The translations under genes and the position numbers were made by a program. From Mariannaea sp. PMI_226 (taxonomy: Eukaryota; Ascomycota; Sordariomycetes; Hypocreales; Nectriaceae): a stretch of DNA of 64,000 nt. The notes beneath the pieces are model-generated. The model saw only the letters and a list, made by a program, of their open reading frames with translations. It was not told the origin of the DNA and did no database searches. The stretch covers positions 2,108,001 through 2,172,000 of the forward strand of contig JANFOG010000002.1 of the NCBI GenBank assembly GCA_024336345.1, written 5' to 3'. Shown piece by piece: positions 35,117 through 47,132 of the stretch (its first letter is position 1; each line of letters begins with the position of its first letter).

Positions 35117-37120
35117 ATGGCGTCTTCCTCTGATGCCGGTGGGGACGCTCATGCATCCCCATCGCGCTCTGCTGCTGCGCACATCCAGGGTCGAACGGAT
35201 AGCCCATCCAGCCTCTCAATCAACCAGCTTGACGATGGATTTAGCGAGCGATCGCCCCTGTTGAGCAGCGCCAGCGAGGATCACATTGATTTTACGGATG
35301 ATTCCACCAGACGTGTAGATGTCGATATCAGCCAGGCTACTAAAAGCGTATGGTACCTCATCTTGCTTACCATCAGCATCGGCGGCCTCCAGGTTGCTTG
35401 GTCCGTAGAGTTGTCGAATGGCTCACCCTATCTATTATCGCTCGGTCTCAGCAAGTCCCTCATGGCATTGGTATGGATAGCGGGGCCTCTCACCGGCACG
35501 TTAGTACAGCCATATGTTGGCATGCTCAGCGACAATTGCCGCCTCCCATGGGGCAAACGCAAGCCCTTCATGGTAGGTGGCTCGGTGGTCACAGTCATCT
35601 CCCTCTTGCTTTTAGCCTGGGCCAAAGAGATTGTCGCGGGTTTCCTTGGGCTATTTGGGGCAGATTCAGAATCCGGACTCGTGAAGACGACGACCATCGT
35701 CGTGGCCGTCATTGGTGTGTACGTTCTGGATTTTGCCATCAACACAGTTCAGGCGGCCATCCGTGCTTTCATCGTCGACTGCGCGCCAGCTCACCAGCAA
35801 GAGGCTGCAAACGCCATGGCGAGTCGCATGACAGGCTTCGGTAACATTGCAGGCTACATCGCCGGATATGTTAACCTCCCAAAGTATCTCTGGTTCCTTG
35901 GTAGAACCCAGTTCCAGATTCTCTGTGCCTTTGCCAGCATCCTCCTAATTCTGGCCGTCTTGATGAGTAGCATCATCCCTGAAAGAGACCCTAGACTCGA
36001 AGGACCTGCCCCGAAGGATAGGCCAAATGTCCTGTCATTCTTCTTTACTATTTTCAAATCAATCAAAAGGCTTCCGCCGCAGATCAAGAGGGTATGTCAG
36101 GTTCAGTTCTTTGCCTGGATCGGATTCTTTCCATTATTATTCTACACATCCTCATATATTGGGGAAATCTATGTCGAACCCTTCCTTGAGGAGAATCCTC
36201 ACCTAAGCCCGAAAGAGTTGGACCAACTTTATGAGCAGGCCACACGTATTGGAACCTTTGCCCTTCTAGTCAACTCGATTGTGAGCCTGTGTACGAATGT
36301 CTTCCTGCCCTTCTGCATTGCACCTACCTACGATTCGCGACCTATCACGACCGGAGTACCGGGAGAGGCAAATGCTGTTGATAAACTAGACGAGACGTCG
36401 TGGCTTGATCGGCTTAGGATCCCTGGATTCACTCTGAAGAGAGCTTGGTTTGCATCTTTGGTTTTGTTTGGTGTTTCCATGTTTTGTACGGTGATTGTAC
36501 GAAGCGTCAACGCTGCAACAGCCTTGATAGGCCTTGTTGGCATCACTTGGGCAATGACGCTTTGGGCTCCATACGCTATCATCAGTGCGGAGATTAGTAG
36601 GCGAGATGTCACTCTTCGGGCCCAGAAGCTTCGAAGACTAGATGTCGGTTCGAACCAAACGGCAACCTCATCAGCCACGGGTGCTCAGTTGGGTAGGAAT
36701 GAGTCTCCGAGTGATGCCTCTGATGAGGAAGAGGAAATCGACCAGGCTGGAGTGATCCTCGGAATTCACAACATGGCTATTGCCGCTCCCCAAATCATCG
36801 CAACTCTGGGATCTAGCATCATCTTTAAAATATGGCAGAAGCCTCGTGGAACGCCTGGTGACCACAGCTACTCGGTAGTGCTGGCTCTCGGCGGTGCATG
36901 TGTTTTCATATCTTCCTTCTTCGTCGCTAGGATTAGAGACAATCCAGGCATGCCAGCGGATGGTGTGTTCCTTTCAGAGGAGGGCGAGGTTCGTCACGAC
37001 TCCATTACACGGCCCATGCCTTCGCGCAGAAAGTCCAGCTTTGAGGGATTGCCAAGGGCAAGTCAAGGACGAGCAACACTTACGAGAAACAAGAGTTTCA
37101 GCGGCGCGGATATGATCTAA
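35117..37120 (+). CDS. Sucrose/alpha-glucoside transporter, GPH family of the MFS
   Basis: Single-exon 667-residue protein. The N-terminal 75 residues are cytosolic and Ser/Asp-rich. The first membrane segment starts at SVWYLILLTISIGGLQVAW, followed by VELSNGSPYLLSLGLS and VWIAGPLTGTLVQPYVG, and the cytosolic loop GMLSDNCRLPWGKRKPFM, which is characteristic of plant SUT and Schizosaccharomyces Sut1 transporters. About 12 hydrophobic segments are visible. An acidic insert (SDEEEEIDQ) sits in a cytosolic loop before the last pairs, and the C-terminus is basic and Ser-rich. Proton-coupled uptake of sucrose or maltose at the plasma membrane is inferred from family. In plant-associated fungi such carriers import root sucrose, but the specific sugar cannot be told here. 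Confidence 0.88.
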   Translation: MASSSDAGGDAHASPSRSAAAHIQGRTDSPSSLSINQLDDGFSERSPLLSSASEDHIDFTDDSTRRVDVDISQATKSVWYLILLTISIGGLQVAWSVELSNGSPYLLSLGLSKSLMALVWIAGPLTGTLVQPYVGMLSDNCRLPWGKRKPFMVGGSVVTVISLLLLAWAKEIVAGFLGLFGADSESGLVKTTTIVVAVIGVYVLDFAINTVQAAIRAFIVDCAPAHQQEAANAMASRMTGFGNIAGYIAGYVNLPKYLWFLGRTQFQILCAFASILLILAVLMSSIIPERDPRLEGPAPKDRPNVLSFFFTIFKSIKRLPPQIKRVCQVQFFAWIGFFPLLFYTSSYIGEIYVEPFLEENPHLSPKELDQLYEQATRIGTFALLVNSIVSLCTNVFLPFCIAPTYDSRPITTGVPGEANAVDKLDETSWLDRLRIPGFTLKRAWFASLVLFGVSMFCTVIVRSVNAATALIGLVGITWAMTLWAPYAIISAEISRRDVTLRAQKLRRLDVGSNQTATSSATGAQLGRNESPSDASDEEEEIDQAGVILGIHNMAIAAPQIIATLGSSIIFKIWQKPRGTPGDHSYSVVLALGGACVFISSFFVARIRDNPGMPADGVFLSEEGEVRHDSITRPMPSRRKSSFEGLPRASQGRATLTRNKSFSGADMI

Positions 37121-37536
37121 TTGGGTGCGGTAAATCGTCGTGTGCCACTCGGCTACGGATTGCAATGATATGGGAGTTTGTCAAGGATAATTACTGCATC
37201 AGGATAAGCGACGGGCGCTATCGTTATTTTTATGTGTTCCATATTGCAAATAGATTATGATTTCATCGCATATTTATATACCTATCTCCCAATGAGTTTC
37301 CTGGAGGAACTTGGGGGGCTTCAAGCTTTTATATTGAAATATCGCTCTGTATTCCATTAGGCGTGATTAGAATAGATGTCGTCCGTCCGTCGGACTGGAC
37401 AAATGCTTGCTTCTAGGATAATTCGTTCGTACTCATTCGTGTGCGTTATCTCCCAAGAACAAATCTCCCTTAACAAGAGCAAGGACCGGTCAAAACCTGA
37501 TATACTCTGAAGCTACTATGCTTTTTTTGAGGTGGA
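37121..37536. other. Convergent spacer
   Basis: About 415 nt between the transporter stop and the stop of the small secreted-protein candidate. AT-rich, no gene seen. Confidence 0.6.
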
Positions 37537-37851
37537 CTATTCATCACTACGGACGATACCTGTTACCCTTGGACCACAGGTGCCAATGGAAACCCTCGTC
37601 TCTCCAGGCATTGGTCCTTTTTGAGGGTCGATAGTCTCGAAGGGGATGAAATAAAAACACCATGATACATTGTATTCATCGCAGTAGGAGTTATCGCATT
37701 TGATGGTGGTAGTTGGGTTGCTAGCGGTTGTTGTGCATGGTGTTGCTGTAACTAGACCAGCTGTGACGACCTGGCGGACTTCCAGGAAGACTAGGGCCAT
37801 GGCGTAGAGGTAGAAGTTGATGATGACGTTCGAGAAGGATAATGATACCAT
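37537..37851 (-). CDS. Possible small cysteine-containing secreted protein
   Basis: A 104-residue ATG-initiated frame. The N-terminal 30 residues are hydrophobic and end VVTA, like a signal peptide. The remaining 74 residues contain five Cys (TPCTT, KCD, YCD, WCF, GTCG), one NxS site (NVS) and no long hydrophobic segment. A palindromic TTTATATAAA sits 36-45 nt before the ATG, which would give a very short leader. The internal ATG at 37800 (MALVFLEV) is an alternative start. I recognise no family. Support is composition, Cys content and the TATA element only. Confidence 0.4.
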   Translation of the reverse strand: MVSLSFSNVIINFYLYAMALVFLEVRQVVTAGLVTATPCTTTASNPTTTIKCDNSYCDEYNVSWCFYFIPFETIDPQKGPMPGETRVSIGTCGPRVTGIVRSDE

Positions 37852-38522
37852 AGTTACGGAGTTTATATCTGCTAGAAATGATATAGTTTATATAAAGCAC
37901 CAGAGATAAGGTTGAGGCAAGAAAAGATAATATCTTGAAGTTGAGACAAGCTTCGGCGTCGTAGCTTTTGATGAAAGTCCAAGGTGAAGTGAAAGGCTAG
38001 GTAGATGGTATTATTTATATTCAAGGAAACGTATATGAGCAACCCAACAGACTTCTCCTACCAAGAGACTGAATGAGTCAAGCTGAAGCTCATGATACAG
38101 AGGTAAAAGATTTTTCCACCGAGCATCAAGCGCGTGATCATCAGAGGTGAAACTCGCAGAATTTTGATCGAGGTTCCACAATAGAGCACAATGTATACAA
38201 AGATGAATTCAGTAAAGCTCCCTGGACTTTCTTATGTACAGTCCAATGACGAGGGTATAGTGATGACGACGCAGTAGCTGTGAGCGACGTGATTTAGGTG
38301 CCGTTTGGAGCTGCACACCGGCCTCGCTTCGTCTTCTTTTTTTTCTCCTCTCCCTGTTTTTTTGTGTGTTTGCTCAAACATTACGTGTCCCAGATATTCG
38401 AGTTTTCTAACCAACTTGCACAAAGCTGTCCACATCACTAACCCGACAAGAGTGTGATATATGTAAATATATACACATTGGTGACTAGATATATCAGCAA
38501 CAAGAACAACATAACGACTCAT
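37852..38522. other. Intergenic region
   Basis: Upstream region of the small secreted-protein candidate and downstream region of the MAPEG gene. Only its TATA-like element stands out. Confidence 0.6.
37887..37896 (-). promoter_or_regulatory. TATA box candidate
   Basis: Perfect palindrome TTTATATAAA immediately upstream of the small secreted-protein candidate. Confidence 0.45.
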
Positions 38523-39196
38523 CTAGTTTGCGAGTGTTCTGTTCGCAGCCTTGATCCACAAGGCCATGGTTAGCGATATACCCGTAATCCATGTTGCAGT
38601 GCGAATGCGTGCCGCCCTGCGGTTTGTGCACAGCCAGATATAGGCAAAGTTGTAGAGGACGCGGGATACCACATAACCAAAGGTGAGGAGATTGAGAGAT
38701 TCCGCCGGCACGCCCGTGACGTTGGCGGCTGTCACAGCAGCTGCGTAGAAGCCCAGCGTCTCGAAGCCATTGATCGAGGCCGCTTTGGCACGCTCAACAC
38801 GTTGTGCCGTCTGGTTTCATTGTCAGAAGAGAAGAAAGAAGAAAAAAGAAAGGAGAGTGAGTCTCCTGAGGTAAAAGGGTTGGGGAGAGGTGGAGGGGAA
38901 AACTAACCAACTTGTCGAGGACTTCGGACTTGGCAACACTTTCGGTATGTTTGCGTGGGTTGGCGTTGTCGTAGTGCATCTTGGATGAGAGGACGCCGTA
39001 CGCATGTGGTACGGCCGTGATGAAGAATACCACAGGCACCTGGTTTCAACAAACGCACAAATGTTAGATGCGATGAGACGGAACCTCGGGTTGTGAGACA
39101 TACGGAATGGGCTGGGGCTGGGGGGGGGGGGTAGTATCTTACCGTGTAGTACGAGTAGTTTCGAGAAAGGTCAATTCCAAAGGAGAGGAAATCCAT
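38523..39196 (-). CDS. MAPEG-family membrane protein
   Basis: Three exons on the minus strand: 39196-39143 (MDFLSFGIDLSRNYSYYT), 39039-38908 and 38810-38523, giving 157 residues, the usual MAPEG length. Both introns (103 nt GTAAGA...CCAG and 97 nt GTTAGT...CCAG) are phase 0. The product has four hydrophobic segments. The family helix KAASINGFETLGFYAAAV is seen after the first loop, and NLLTFGYVVSRVLYNFAYIW in the third segment carries the usual Arg and Tyr. MAPEG proteins include microsomal glutathione transferases and eicosanoid enzymes. Fungal copies of this short type are mostly uncharacterised, so enzymatic activity is not assigned. ER localisation is inferred. Confidence 0.85.
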
Positions 39197-40224
39197 GCTG
39201 GGCGAAGGAGATATGACTATGAGGAGTTGAGGATGATGGAAACAACGGGAGGCAACTGAGAATAACGGGAGCAAGGTAAACTGTAGATGGATGAAGAGAT
39301 ATTACATCTAGGTGTTGTACACTGAAGGAGCGGAGTATAAGTAGTTGGCTTGATTTCCTCAACACTGTAGGAGGATTCTATGAGACGGATGAGACCCGGA
39401 CCAAGATCCTTGACATTGAAACATGCCACATATCTCCTCGGCATGTCCGAATGTCCTCGGAAAACATATCTACGGAGGTCGGAGCATTGATTGTTAGAAA
39501 GCCCCGTTAGGCTCCAGGCATGCGTGGCTTGCAATGTTGTCTATTTATTTACTTGTTTGTTGAGCAGCCATACAACAACTATCGCTCGATCCCAACAGCA
39601 AGGGGGGGAGGTGTAAGGGGATCGGGAGTCGGCATCGGGGTTTGTCCGTATCTTGTCCCGTAGTGGTGCTGGCCGCTCAATTGACGTTGACTGGATCAGC
39701 AGCAAAGCAAATGATTCGTTGGGGGATGAGTAAGACGATGGACGGAGAAGGTTGAGGGGCAAGTTTGTTGTGGTGATGATTATTGATTACTGATCTTTAA
39801 ATGCTTTGTTCCACTCGGTAGCCGAGGCTCTTACAAGGACAGGAGTAGGCACGTATTCATGTTGCCTGTTACAGTAATTAGTTGATAGGGGACATCCCTG
39901 GATAATGTATTATATGATGCTTGTGCATCAAGTGATAATATGCAGAGTAATAGCAATTGCAGATGTACGGAAATAAATAAGCAAGTTCCAAAATGCAAGC
40001 AAGCACATGGACAAGACAGTCATAATGAAGGTACCTTGCGTACTTGAAAGAACGCCACTTCTCAAGACACTTGAAAGAAGGACATTAGACACAAAAAAAA
40101 CCACAGAGAGAAGAAAAATAAAATAAATAAAATAAAATAAAAGATATCATCATTACCTCTTTTCCCAAGGCACTTTAGAGGGAGCAAGAAAAAAAGAGTG
40201 TGGCTGATATGAAGAAAAAAGAAA
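39197..40224. other. Intergenic region upstream of the MAPEG gene
   Basis: Promoter side of the MAPEG gene, then AT-rich DNA with AAAATAAA repeats near 40120-40142 leading to the tRNA gene. No ORF supported. Confidence 0.6.
40215..40220 (-). terminator. RNA polymerase III T6 terminator
   Basis: Six T on the minus strand, starting 5 nt beyond the tRNA-Gln 3' end. Confidence 0.85.
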
Positions 40225-40295
40225 GGTCTCAGAGGGAGTCGAACCCTCGCTGGCGGAATCAGAATCCGCAGTCATAACCGTTAGACCATGAAACC
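40225..40295 (-). tRNA. tRNA-Gln(CTG)
   Basis: A 71-nt intron-less cloverleaf on the minus strand. The acceptor stem is GGTTTCA/TGAGACC (one T-G pair), the D arm GTC/GAC, and the anticodon stem GCGGA/TCCGC with loop TTCTGAT, giving anticodon CTG (reads CAG). The T arm is GAGGG-TTCGACT-CCCTC. All stems close, so it appears functional. CCA is not encoded. Confidence 0.95.
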
Positions 40296-41125
40296 ATGGG
40301 ACTTCGATATTTGGAGTGAATTTTAGTCAACCTATAAGCTACTTCCAATGCAGATCATCAGTTGCCTACCCCGATTAGTCTCCTTCAATTAGACTCACAT
40401 CGCATTCTTTACAATTGAGTCTCTCAGTATCTAAACTCCTCTGCCTCACAATCACGTCCATCAGAAGGATGCATCGTAATCAAGGGCTAACCTTTCCTTA
40501 CCCTGATTTTCTAAGATAGCCAAATATGGATGCCGCCCTATCATCTGAATCCGTCCCCTCAATCTATTAACGTTGTTTTACTCACCCCGTCACTAATTTT
40601 CCAATCAAGCGATCGCTACTCACACACACACACATACACATGCATCTCAAAAGAGCTCTGCAGCTGTTCTCGTTTGTAGAGAGACTTCGTCACTAATCCG
40701 TGAGGCCTCGAATTTTTTGTTTCCTTTGGAATAATTCATATCCCACTGCATATATATACAGCGAAAGGTTTAAATCCATATGTACCGTTCCGTGCGTTTC
40801 CGAACCTGAAAATCAAAAGACCAAAGACCAAGTCGACCAACCAGATGTAAATTATCTTCAGTTCTCTCCCTCTCTCCCTCTCTCTCTCTCTTCTATCAAA
40901 TCTTACACACCAGGGTATATCTTCCCACTTTCCTGTCCAATCCTTTGTTTGCTAACTGTACACCAATGTTATTTTTGTTGTTTTAGTTTGCGCCTTCGCT
41001 ATCTTTCCTCTCACTCTCAGCTGTTGTCATGAGAATTGAAGACTTCCCTTGACAATATCGGAGCTTGGGAGGCCAGAAAAAAAGGCCGTGTCGGCGTTCG
41101 TTGAAGGCACAGTGATGGTACTGCT
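40296..41125. other. Intergenic region
   Basis: Contains (CA)n at about 40621-40637 and a (TCTC)n tract at about 40865-40890. The tRNA promoter is internal to the tRNA, so nothing else is needed here. Confidence 0.6.
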
Positions 41126-42043
41126 CTAGGACTGTTGGTAGACCTTGATGGAGTTGATGAGCCAGTAGGCTTCTACAAATGCTTCTGGGTTATTGGCAAC
41201 ATAGTCCTCGCAGCTACTACCCAGGGAACTGCACTCCCCGTCGCCACTGAAAACTTTGCCGGCCCAGTCACCGCAGAAGGTGGTGTCAAAGATCATGGAG
41301 TTTTGGACGAAGTGATCATCCAGGTTGCAGCCACTTCCCCCCTCGAAGTTTGCCGTAGGCTGGCCCCAAGACGAAGGGTCGGGATTTCCGTTGGAGATGT
41401 CGGCGGGGATTGCGCTGCGCTGGAAGAACCAGACAGTGATGGCCTTGGAAGTCCACTCCACAGCATAGACACCGCCACCAACATCGTTGAAGCCATCGCC
41501 GTAGTTTTGGTTGTCAGAAGTGCCGACACCGCAGCCGTTGTGTCCATCACCGGCATTGCAGTCTTTGTCTACAAGTGTGCAACCTTCACTAGTGTGCATA
41601 GTGATGAGGTTCGTCGTCTGGGCATTGACACCCTCAATGATATCGATTTCACCACCGGCGGGCCAGTTGTCTCCAACCCACCACATGGCAGGCCAGGTGC
41701 CGCAGATGCTGCCAGGCATGTGAGCAATGTCGGAGATGAAGAGCCCATGAGTCCAACTTTTGTTTGAAGAGACACGGACGGATCGGCGACCGTTGGAAGG
41801 GTTCTTGGTGACTGTATCGACACCCATGTAGACGGAACCATTCTGGTAGCCAGCCAAGCTGTTGTCGCTGGCTGTGTGGATGTCCACATAGTCGACGAAT
41901 CCGTTGGTGGGATCGTGTTGGTCAAAGAATTTGAACTCGCTGAAAAAGTTGGAGGCGTCGAAGACGGTCTCGAGCTGGTAGCCGCCTTGGGCAGCTACGC
42001 CAACAGCCGAGAGGGCGAGGGCGAGGACGGAGGAAGAGTGCAT
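41126..42043 (-). CDS. Secreted GH16 endo-1,3(4)-beta-glucanase
   Basis: Single-exon 305-residue protein with a signal peptide (MHSSSVLALALSAVGVAAQG). The catalytic GH16 motif ExDxxE is seen as GEIDIIEG with Glu132 (nucleophile) and Glu137 (acid/base) by family analogy. Around it are WPAMWWVGDNWP and the Cys-rich loop CTLVDKDCNAGDGHNGC. NGS and NKS are possible N-glycosylation sites. No GPI signal, membrane segment or carbohydrate-binding module follows, so a soluble extracellular enzyme acting on mixed-linkage or beta-1,3-glucan is inferred. Closest in style to the fungal GH16 mixed-linkage glucanase group. The ATG at 42043 is the only good start. Confidence 0.92.
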   Translation of the reverse strand: MHSSSVLALALSAVGVAAQGGYQLETVFDASNFFSEFKFFDQHDPTNGFVDYVDIHTASDNSLAGYQNGSVYMGVDTVTKNPSNGRRSVRVSSNKSWTHGLFISDIAHMPGSICGTWPAMWWVGDNWPAGGEIDIIEGVNAQTTNLITMHTSEGCTLVDKDCNAGDGHNGCGVGTSDNQNYGDGFNDVGGGVYAVEWTSKAITVWFFQRSAIPADISNGNPDPSSWGQPTANFEGGSGCNLDDHFVQNSMIFDTTFCGDWAGKVFSGDGECSSLGSSCEDYVANNPEAFVEAYWLINSIKVYQQS

Positions 42044-42200
42044 GATTAGTGTTGTGTTGTTGTCACTTTAGATGGCTGATGATAATAATGTGCGGGTTGA
42101 GATTGGTGAAGGGAGTATATCAACTGCTGGTCAAGTCGAGTATATGGATGTCGAAAGATTTGAGGCGGATCAAGAGAACTCTCGAAACAGAAACGCGACG

Positions 42201-42228
42201 GCTATATATAAAATATGTATATATATAG
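42201..42228 (-). promoter_or_regulatory. TATA-rich element upstream of the GH16 gene
   Basis: Alternating TATATA stretch 160-185 nt before the GH16 ATG, a common distance in fungal secreted-enzyme genes. Confidence 0.4.
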
Positions 42229-44703
42229 GGAAAAGACAAGCAGTACCAGGTGATTCGAGCTGGGGGCAAGTCCAAAAAATTATTATGCTGCTGTTGTTTT
42301 TGTGAGATTGGCAACAATAGAACAATGGGGTATGTTCTGTGGGATTGAGCCTCTAGTCAATAGAGAATGAATGAGTAGCTTAACAATAGGACGGCTTGCC
42401 AGCTGCCGAAAAGATTGAACGGCGATATGAACCGACAAGAAATGAGAGATACTAGTGCGCTACGTTCCAGAAGAGACTTGAAGGGGACGAGGGAGAGAAG
42501 CATCTATATAAGTAACTACCTACCTGGCCTACCTCCTAGTAGCCGACTTATTATTCGATATCTCCTTGGGGCCAGCCATGGCTCAAAGAGGATAGGAAGG
42601 TGAGCCTATCAGAGGCCAGAAGAGGTGTAGGCTGGATGTAAGGGATGTGGAAGTGGTCCTCCGCCCTGTAAAGACCCCTGGGCGCAGTCCCTACCTATTG
42701 TGTACAATACAGACCCCTCGTGTAAGAGATCCCACGCTAGGGCGCCAGACCATCAAGGAGCTGAAGGCACGGGCTAACGAGTCGGAGCGCGGGTCGGAGG
42801 GTTTCGTTTGTCGTTTGGTGCACACGCCTCCCATTGAGCCCTTTGAGACCGCTTATCCCCCCCACCTACACTTTGATCCGCGTTGATGATTGACAGGGGT
42901 GATGTACACTTGGTAATTTTCGCGGCGCGAGTTTGAGAAGTTGCATGACATGACCAATAATGCAGAGATCTTTTAGACTACCATAGTACCTCGCATGGTA
43001 AGTAAGATCGCAGCTCATTTCGGAATATTTAATTGTAGTTGAGTGTTCCCCGATGTTTTGTAATAACCCGGGCGGAGAGCAAAATGTTCTAATGCCGAAA
43101 GTGCTTCTACCACAGTCCACAGCAAAAAACTGTTCATGCCAAGACTTGACGCAGGTACTAAAACACATGAAAGCCAGCCTGGGTTATCTGTACATACATG
43201 CAGCCAGTGAACGGCAGGTTACAGATTATATCACACGCATGAGGGATGCGTGTAATGGACGAATGAGAGCGTGAGGAGGCCCTCTGCTAACTGGTGATTG
43301 GGGGCCAGCTGGGCGGGACACACACAGACTGCAGCGGCAATAATAAAGGGGGAAAAAATAAAGTGAAACAAAAATAAAGAGCCGCCGCCAGTTCAATAAG
43401 GTAGCGCACACCTGACTACTATGCTCCTACTGTTCACATTGCCTAACATCATGTCCTTTGTGCCTTTGATTAATTGAAATTGCCGTGTTTGAATTGTCTA
43501 CGTATTTCTCCTCACAGTGAGACTTTTGTTTTTGTTTTTTCCAACAAAAAACCGGCACACCTCTCATTACTACCTTATGTACATACATTAGGTAGCAACG
43601 CCTGTCCTTCTGTCTTTCCCCGAACAAGAATCTGCAAGGACGAGGAATCCTGGCTGAGAAAGAGGTTGCGATCTATGACAAGGAAGGCAGGAACGTAGCG
43701 AATCGCCCTTCAAAGTTCCTCCTCCCCCGTCCCCTCGTGGCCCTCTTGCCTCCCCCCCAGCACTTCGGTCAGGAGATTATTGAAGAGTTGTGGGGAGGTG
43801 AAATCCACAGGTCTGAGACGTAGCGCCGTTGAAGCCAAGGGATCCAATCAGAAACCAGAGATTGGGATGCGTGCGCCGAAAGGGTACTATGGTATCAGCT
43901 CTTTATTGAAGTCAGAAGGTATCTTATTGAGCTACGCACCTTCTCTACCTTGCTTTACAGTACCACGGATGGATCAATGAACGGATGCGGGCCCCTGCTC
44001 GTTTTGTTCATCAGCATACCCAGTCCCCCCCCAAACCAAAAGGAACAATATGCTCTTGTGGGGGATTCTTCCCCCTCCCCGGCGTTCCTTCGTTCTTCTT
44101 AATCACCGTTTCCCCTTTGTCCGCCTCTGATCTGACTCGACAGGTGACCTGGCATGAGGACGGCGGCAATGGCCTCGAATAGTTGTGGCCAACACGTGTT
44201 CCACACATGTTCTTCTTTCTTCTATACTGTAGATATTGAAAGAAAGGGAAATTTGTCCACGGAAGAAAAAGAAAAAGAAAAAAAAAACCGCCAAAAAAGA
44301 AACTTAATTAAACCATCGATCATGACAACACCAATCCGCATTTCTACACTCCCTATGTTGCTTGACACCCCCAGATGTCACAAGGGAAGAGCAACATTAG
44401 TCCTCGGAACCCTACTACTTCCTCCTCCTCTATGTGGTATGTTTGTGCGCTCCATTTCCTAGCCCTAGTCACAGGGTAAGGCGCGGGGAAGAGAAAGAAG
44501 AAAAGATGTTCATTAGGATGAGGCGACGGCGGCATGCAAAAGTCTCATCATGGTGCGATTTTGCCGCGTGTTTACAGATAAAGTAGCACTCGGGAGGATC
44601 ATTTCAAAACGGAGGAAATGCAGGCCTAAAACAAAGGATCACCGACCTTTTTCCCTTTGGTGCAAGGACGACTCTGTATTGATTGCACACAACACAAACA
44701 CAA

Positions 44704-44723
44704 ACACACACACACACACACAC
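44704..44723. repeat. (CA)n microsatellite
   Basis: Ten CA units. Confidence 0.9.
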
Positions 44724-44754
44724 GCATATACACACCACACTAACATGCCCACAA

Positions 44755-44781
44755 AGAGAGAGAGAGAGAGAGAGAGAGAGA
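44755..44781. repeat. (GA)n microsatellite
   Basis: About 13 GA units, 30 nt after the CA array. Confidence 0.9.
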
Positions 44782-47132
44782 CAAAAAAAGATATCGAGAA
44801 AGAAAAGGTATGCACATACTCGCGCAGATACATCCTTCTCTCGCCTACGGATGCCACCACAAAGCCTTGATCACAAATTGTAGATCATCCATCGCGTTTG
44901 TCCCTAGTTCCTTGAGACCGACCCTTGTTGCTGCCGTTCAAAAAAACACCACACCAACACCAACACGCCCCCCCCCCCCTTCTCCCCTTCACCAGGTGCC
45001 TCCATTCCCAATCCGATTAGTGTCCTCTCCTCAACCCAGCAAGATCGGAATAGCCGCGTGGATTTTTAAGACATCCGTAATAAGAGGAATATTCTTATTG
45101 CCCATTGTGGCCACCAACTATCATCATTACACAACCCTGTCCTTAGTGGCTGTTTACTCATGTTTGTATAATACATAGTATAAATAGGACCATGACTAAG
45201 TTACATATGGAGGATAGATAGCCATTACGACATACTGTAAGTACGGACTTAAGAAGCAAAAGCATCGTCGTAAGCATTCCCCAATTTACACATTGTCAGT
45301 GTCACTGTCTCTCTCGTCTTCTTCCTCTTCCTCTGTCTCTCTCTCTCTCTCTATTTCCCTAGTTTTGGGACTTTGGTCCCCGATTGAGATTGCAGGCGCA
45401 TAGGCGTACATATCCACAGACAGGCGGACACTACCAGGAATGTTTTAAGACAGCCTCCAAGTGGTACATACTCCGTCGGCACATACTGTATGAGTAGCCA
45501 AAAAGGTAGGTAGTATGTAATTTGCTATGGAGCAGTTCATGCATGAAGGAAGGCCGGTGGTAGTACTGTACTGTGTCGGCTTGCTTGTCAAACCACACGG
45601 TCCTGGATTGGGTCAATCGGTAATAACCGCTGTGCGTCTAGCGCGCGGCTCGAGGGCTTTCTCCCAAAAAAAAACCACTCCACTAAACCCATAAACACAG
45701 ATGCCATAGGCGCCAGCGCCCCCAAAGAGCGACTTTCTATCAACTTTCGACTTCCATGCCTACCGTGGCACTGAAGTTGGGTAGGTATACCGTACTGTAC
45801 TACAGAGGTGCCTAGTTGCGGATGTTCGGGGTATGTTTTCAATTTCGAAGCGGGAGAAAAAAATATAATAAAACAACAACAACCGTTCGGAAATTATCCA
45901 AAACGCCAAGGTCCCCGAAATCTAGATGGCATAATACCTTATCCAAGAAAAGGATCTTTGGTCAAAGTTCCCTTTTGGGCTCGGCGTTCTCATTTCCCTC
46001 CTTTGCTAGGACCCTTGGCCATCACCAAACCTTTCTTGGCTAAACCAATCCGGTTTCCCACATCAGTCCATCTGCACGTTCTCTCTTGACCAGCATCAAC
46101 AGGGTCACGCATGATCTTACGAAGCATACACAGTAATGACGCAGTACTGTACATTCCTGATGCTACCATAATTTTTTTTTTGGGTCAGCTGTGATCGCAA
46201 TAACTTGCCATGCAATTTCTCAATGTGTCCGAAATGGTTTCTAGCATAGCACCAGCCCAGTTCGGCATGAAGCCAATCCGATTGCCCTGGTATCGATAGG
46301 CTCGGGTTCCTGACCCCCAGTTATCAATCGAACCGATAAGCAAGTTACGATTATATTGATTAATTGGATAGTTGCGGGTTCATGTGCTTCCCTGTGAATG
46401 TGAATCTTGCCTTGACTCGAACCATCGCCTATATCCCTGACATAAAACTACAGGAAACGGTTTGAAGACGGTCGCAGCTTTCTACCATGAATCAGTTCAT
46501 GTTTCCCTCCCATACGAATACTATTAAACTCGTGCAAGCCTCAATCTAAACGACTTGGCAAGTCTGACCCTCGAACCATGACGGGCATTCTCACGTCAGG
46601 TCGTGCCGTATAGGTTTACCTAGGTATAGCAGACGTCCTTCTCCATCGATGTAGGCGAAACAAGTCGCAAGTCGCACATTTATTAACTAAGAGAGTTTTC
46701 TTCAAAGTGATCGCATACCCTTAGAGCATGTAACATTGTTTCAAGGATCCTACTGCTATGCGTCAAATCCATAGACAGGTGCGGCAATCATTCCGCTTTG
46801 TCAAAGAACCACTCGAAGTTGCTTCCCCCTGCCCTCCGTCGCAATCATTCTGGCCCAATTATCGTCTTCGGACCTTTCAACCGCTGTAACCCATCTCTCA
46901 CTTATCTCTGCTCCGTAATTTTGGTATCTTCCTCTCATCTACACAAAAATGAAAAGAAAAAAGAAAGCCGCTCAGCAACTTCATCTCGTCCGGATATGAG
47001 GGGGCGCACCACAATCATTACAAATCCCTCCCTCCCCCACGTAATCCTTCCAGATCATCAAATGTACTAACGAGTTCCACATGAGATTTGCACAGGTAAT
47101 ATTCCCTGTTGGGGTATCGAATCTAGCCTCCT

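Noticed and set aside
46414..46590. Minus-strand GGTTCGA words resembling tRNA B boxes
   Set aside because: No A box at the right distance and no cloverleaf.
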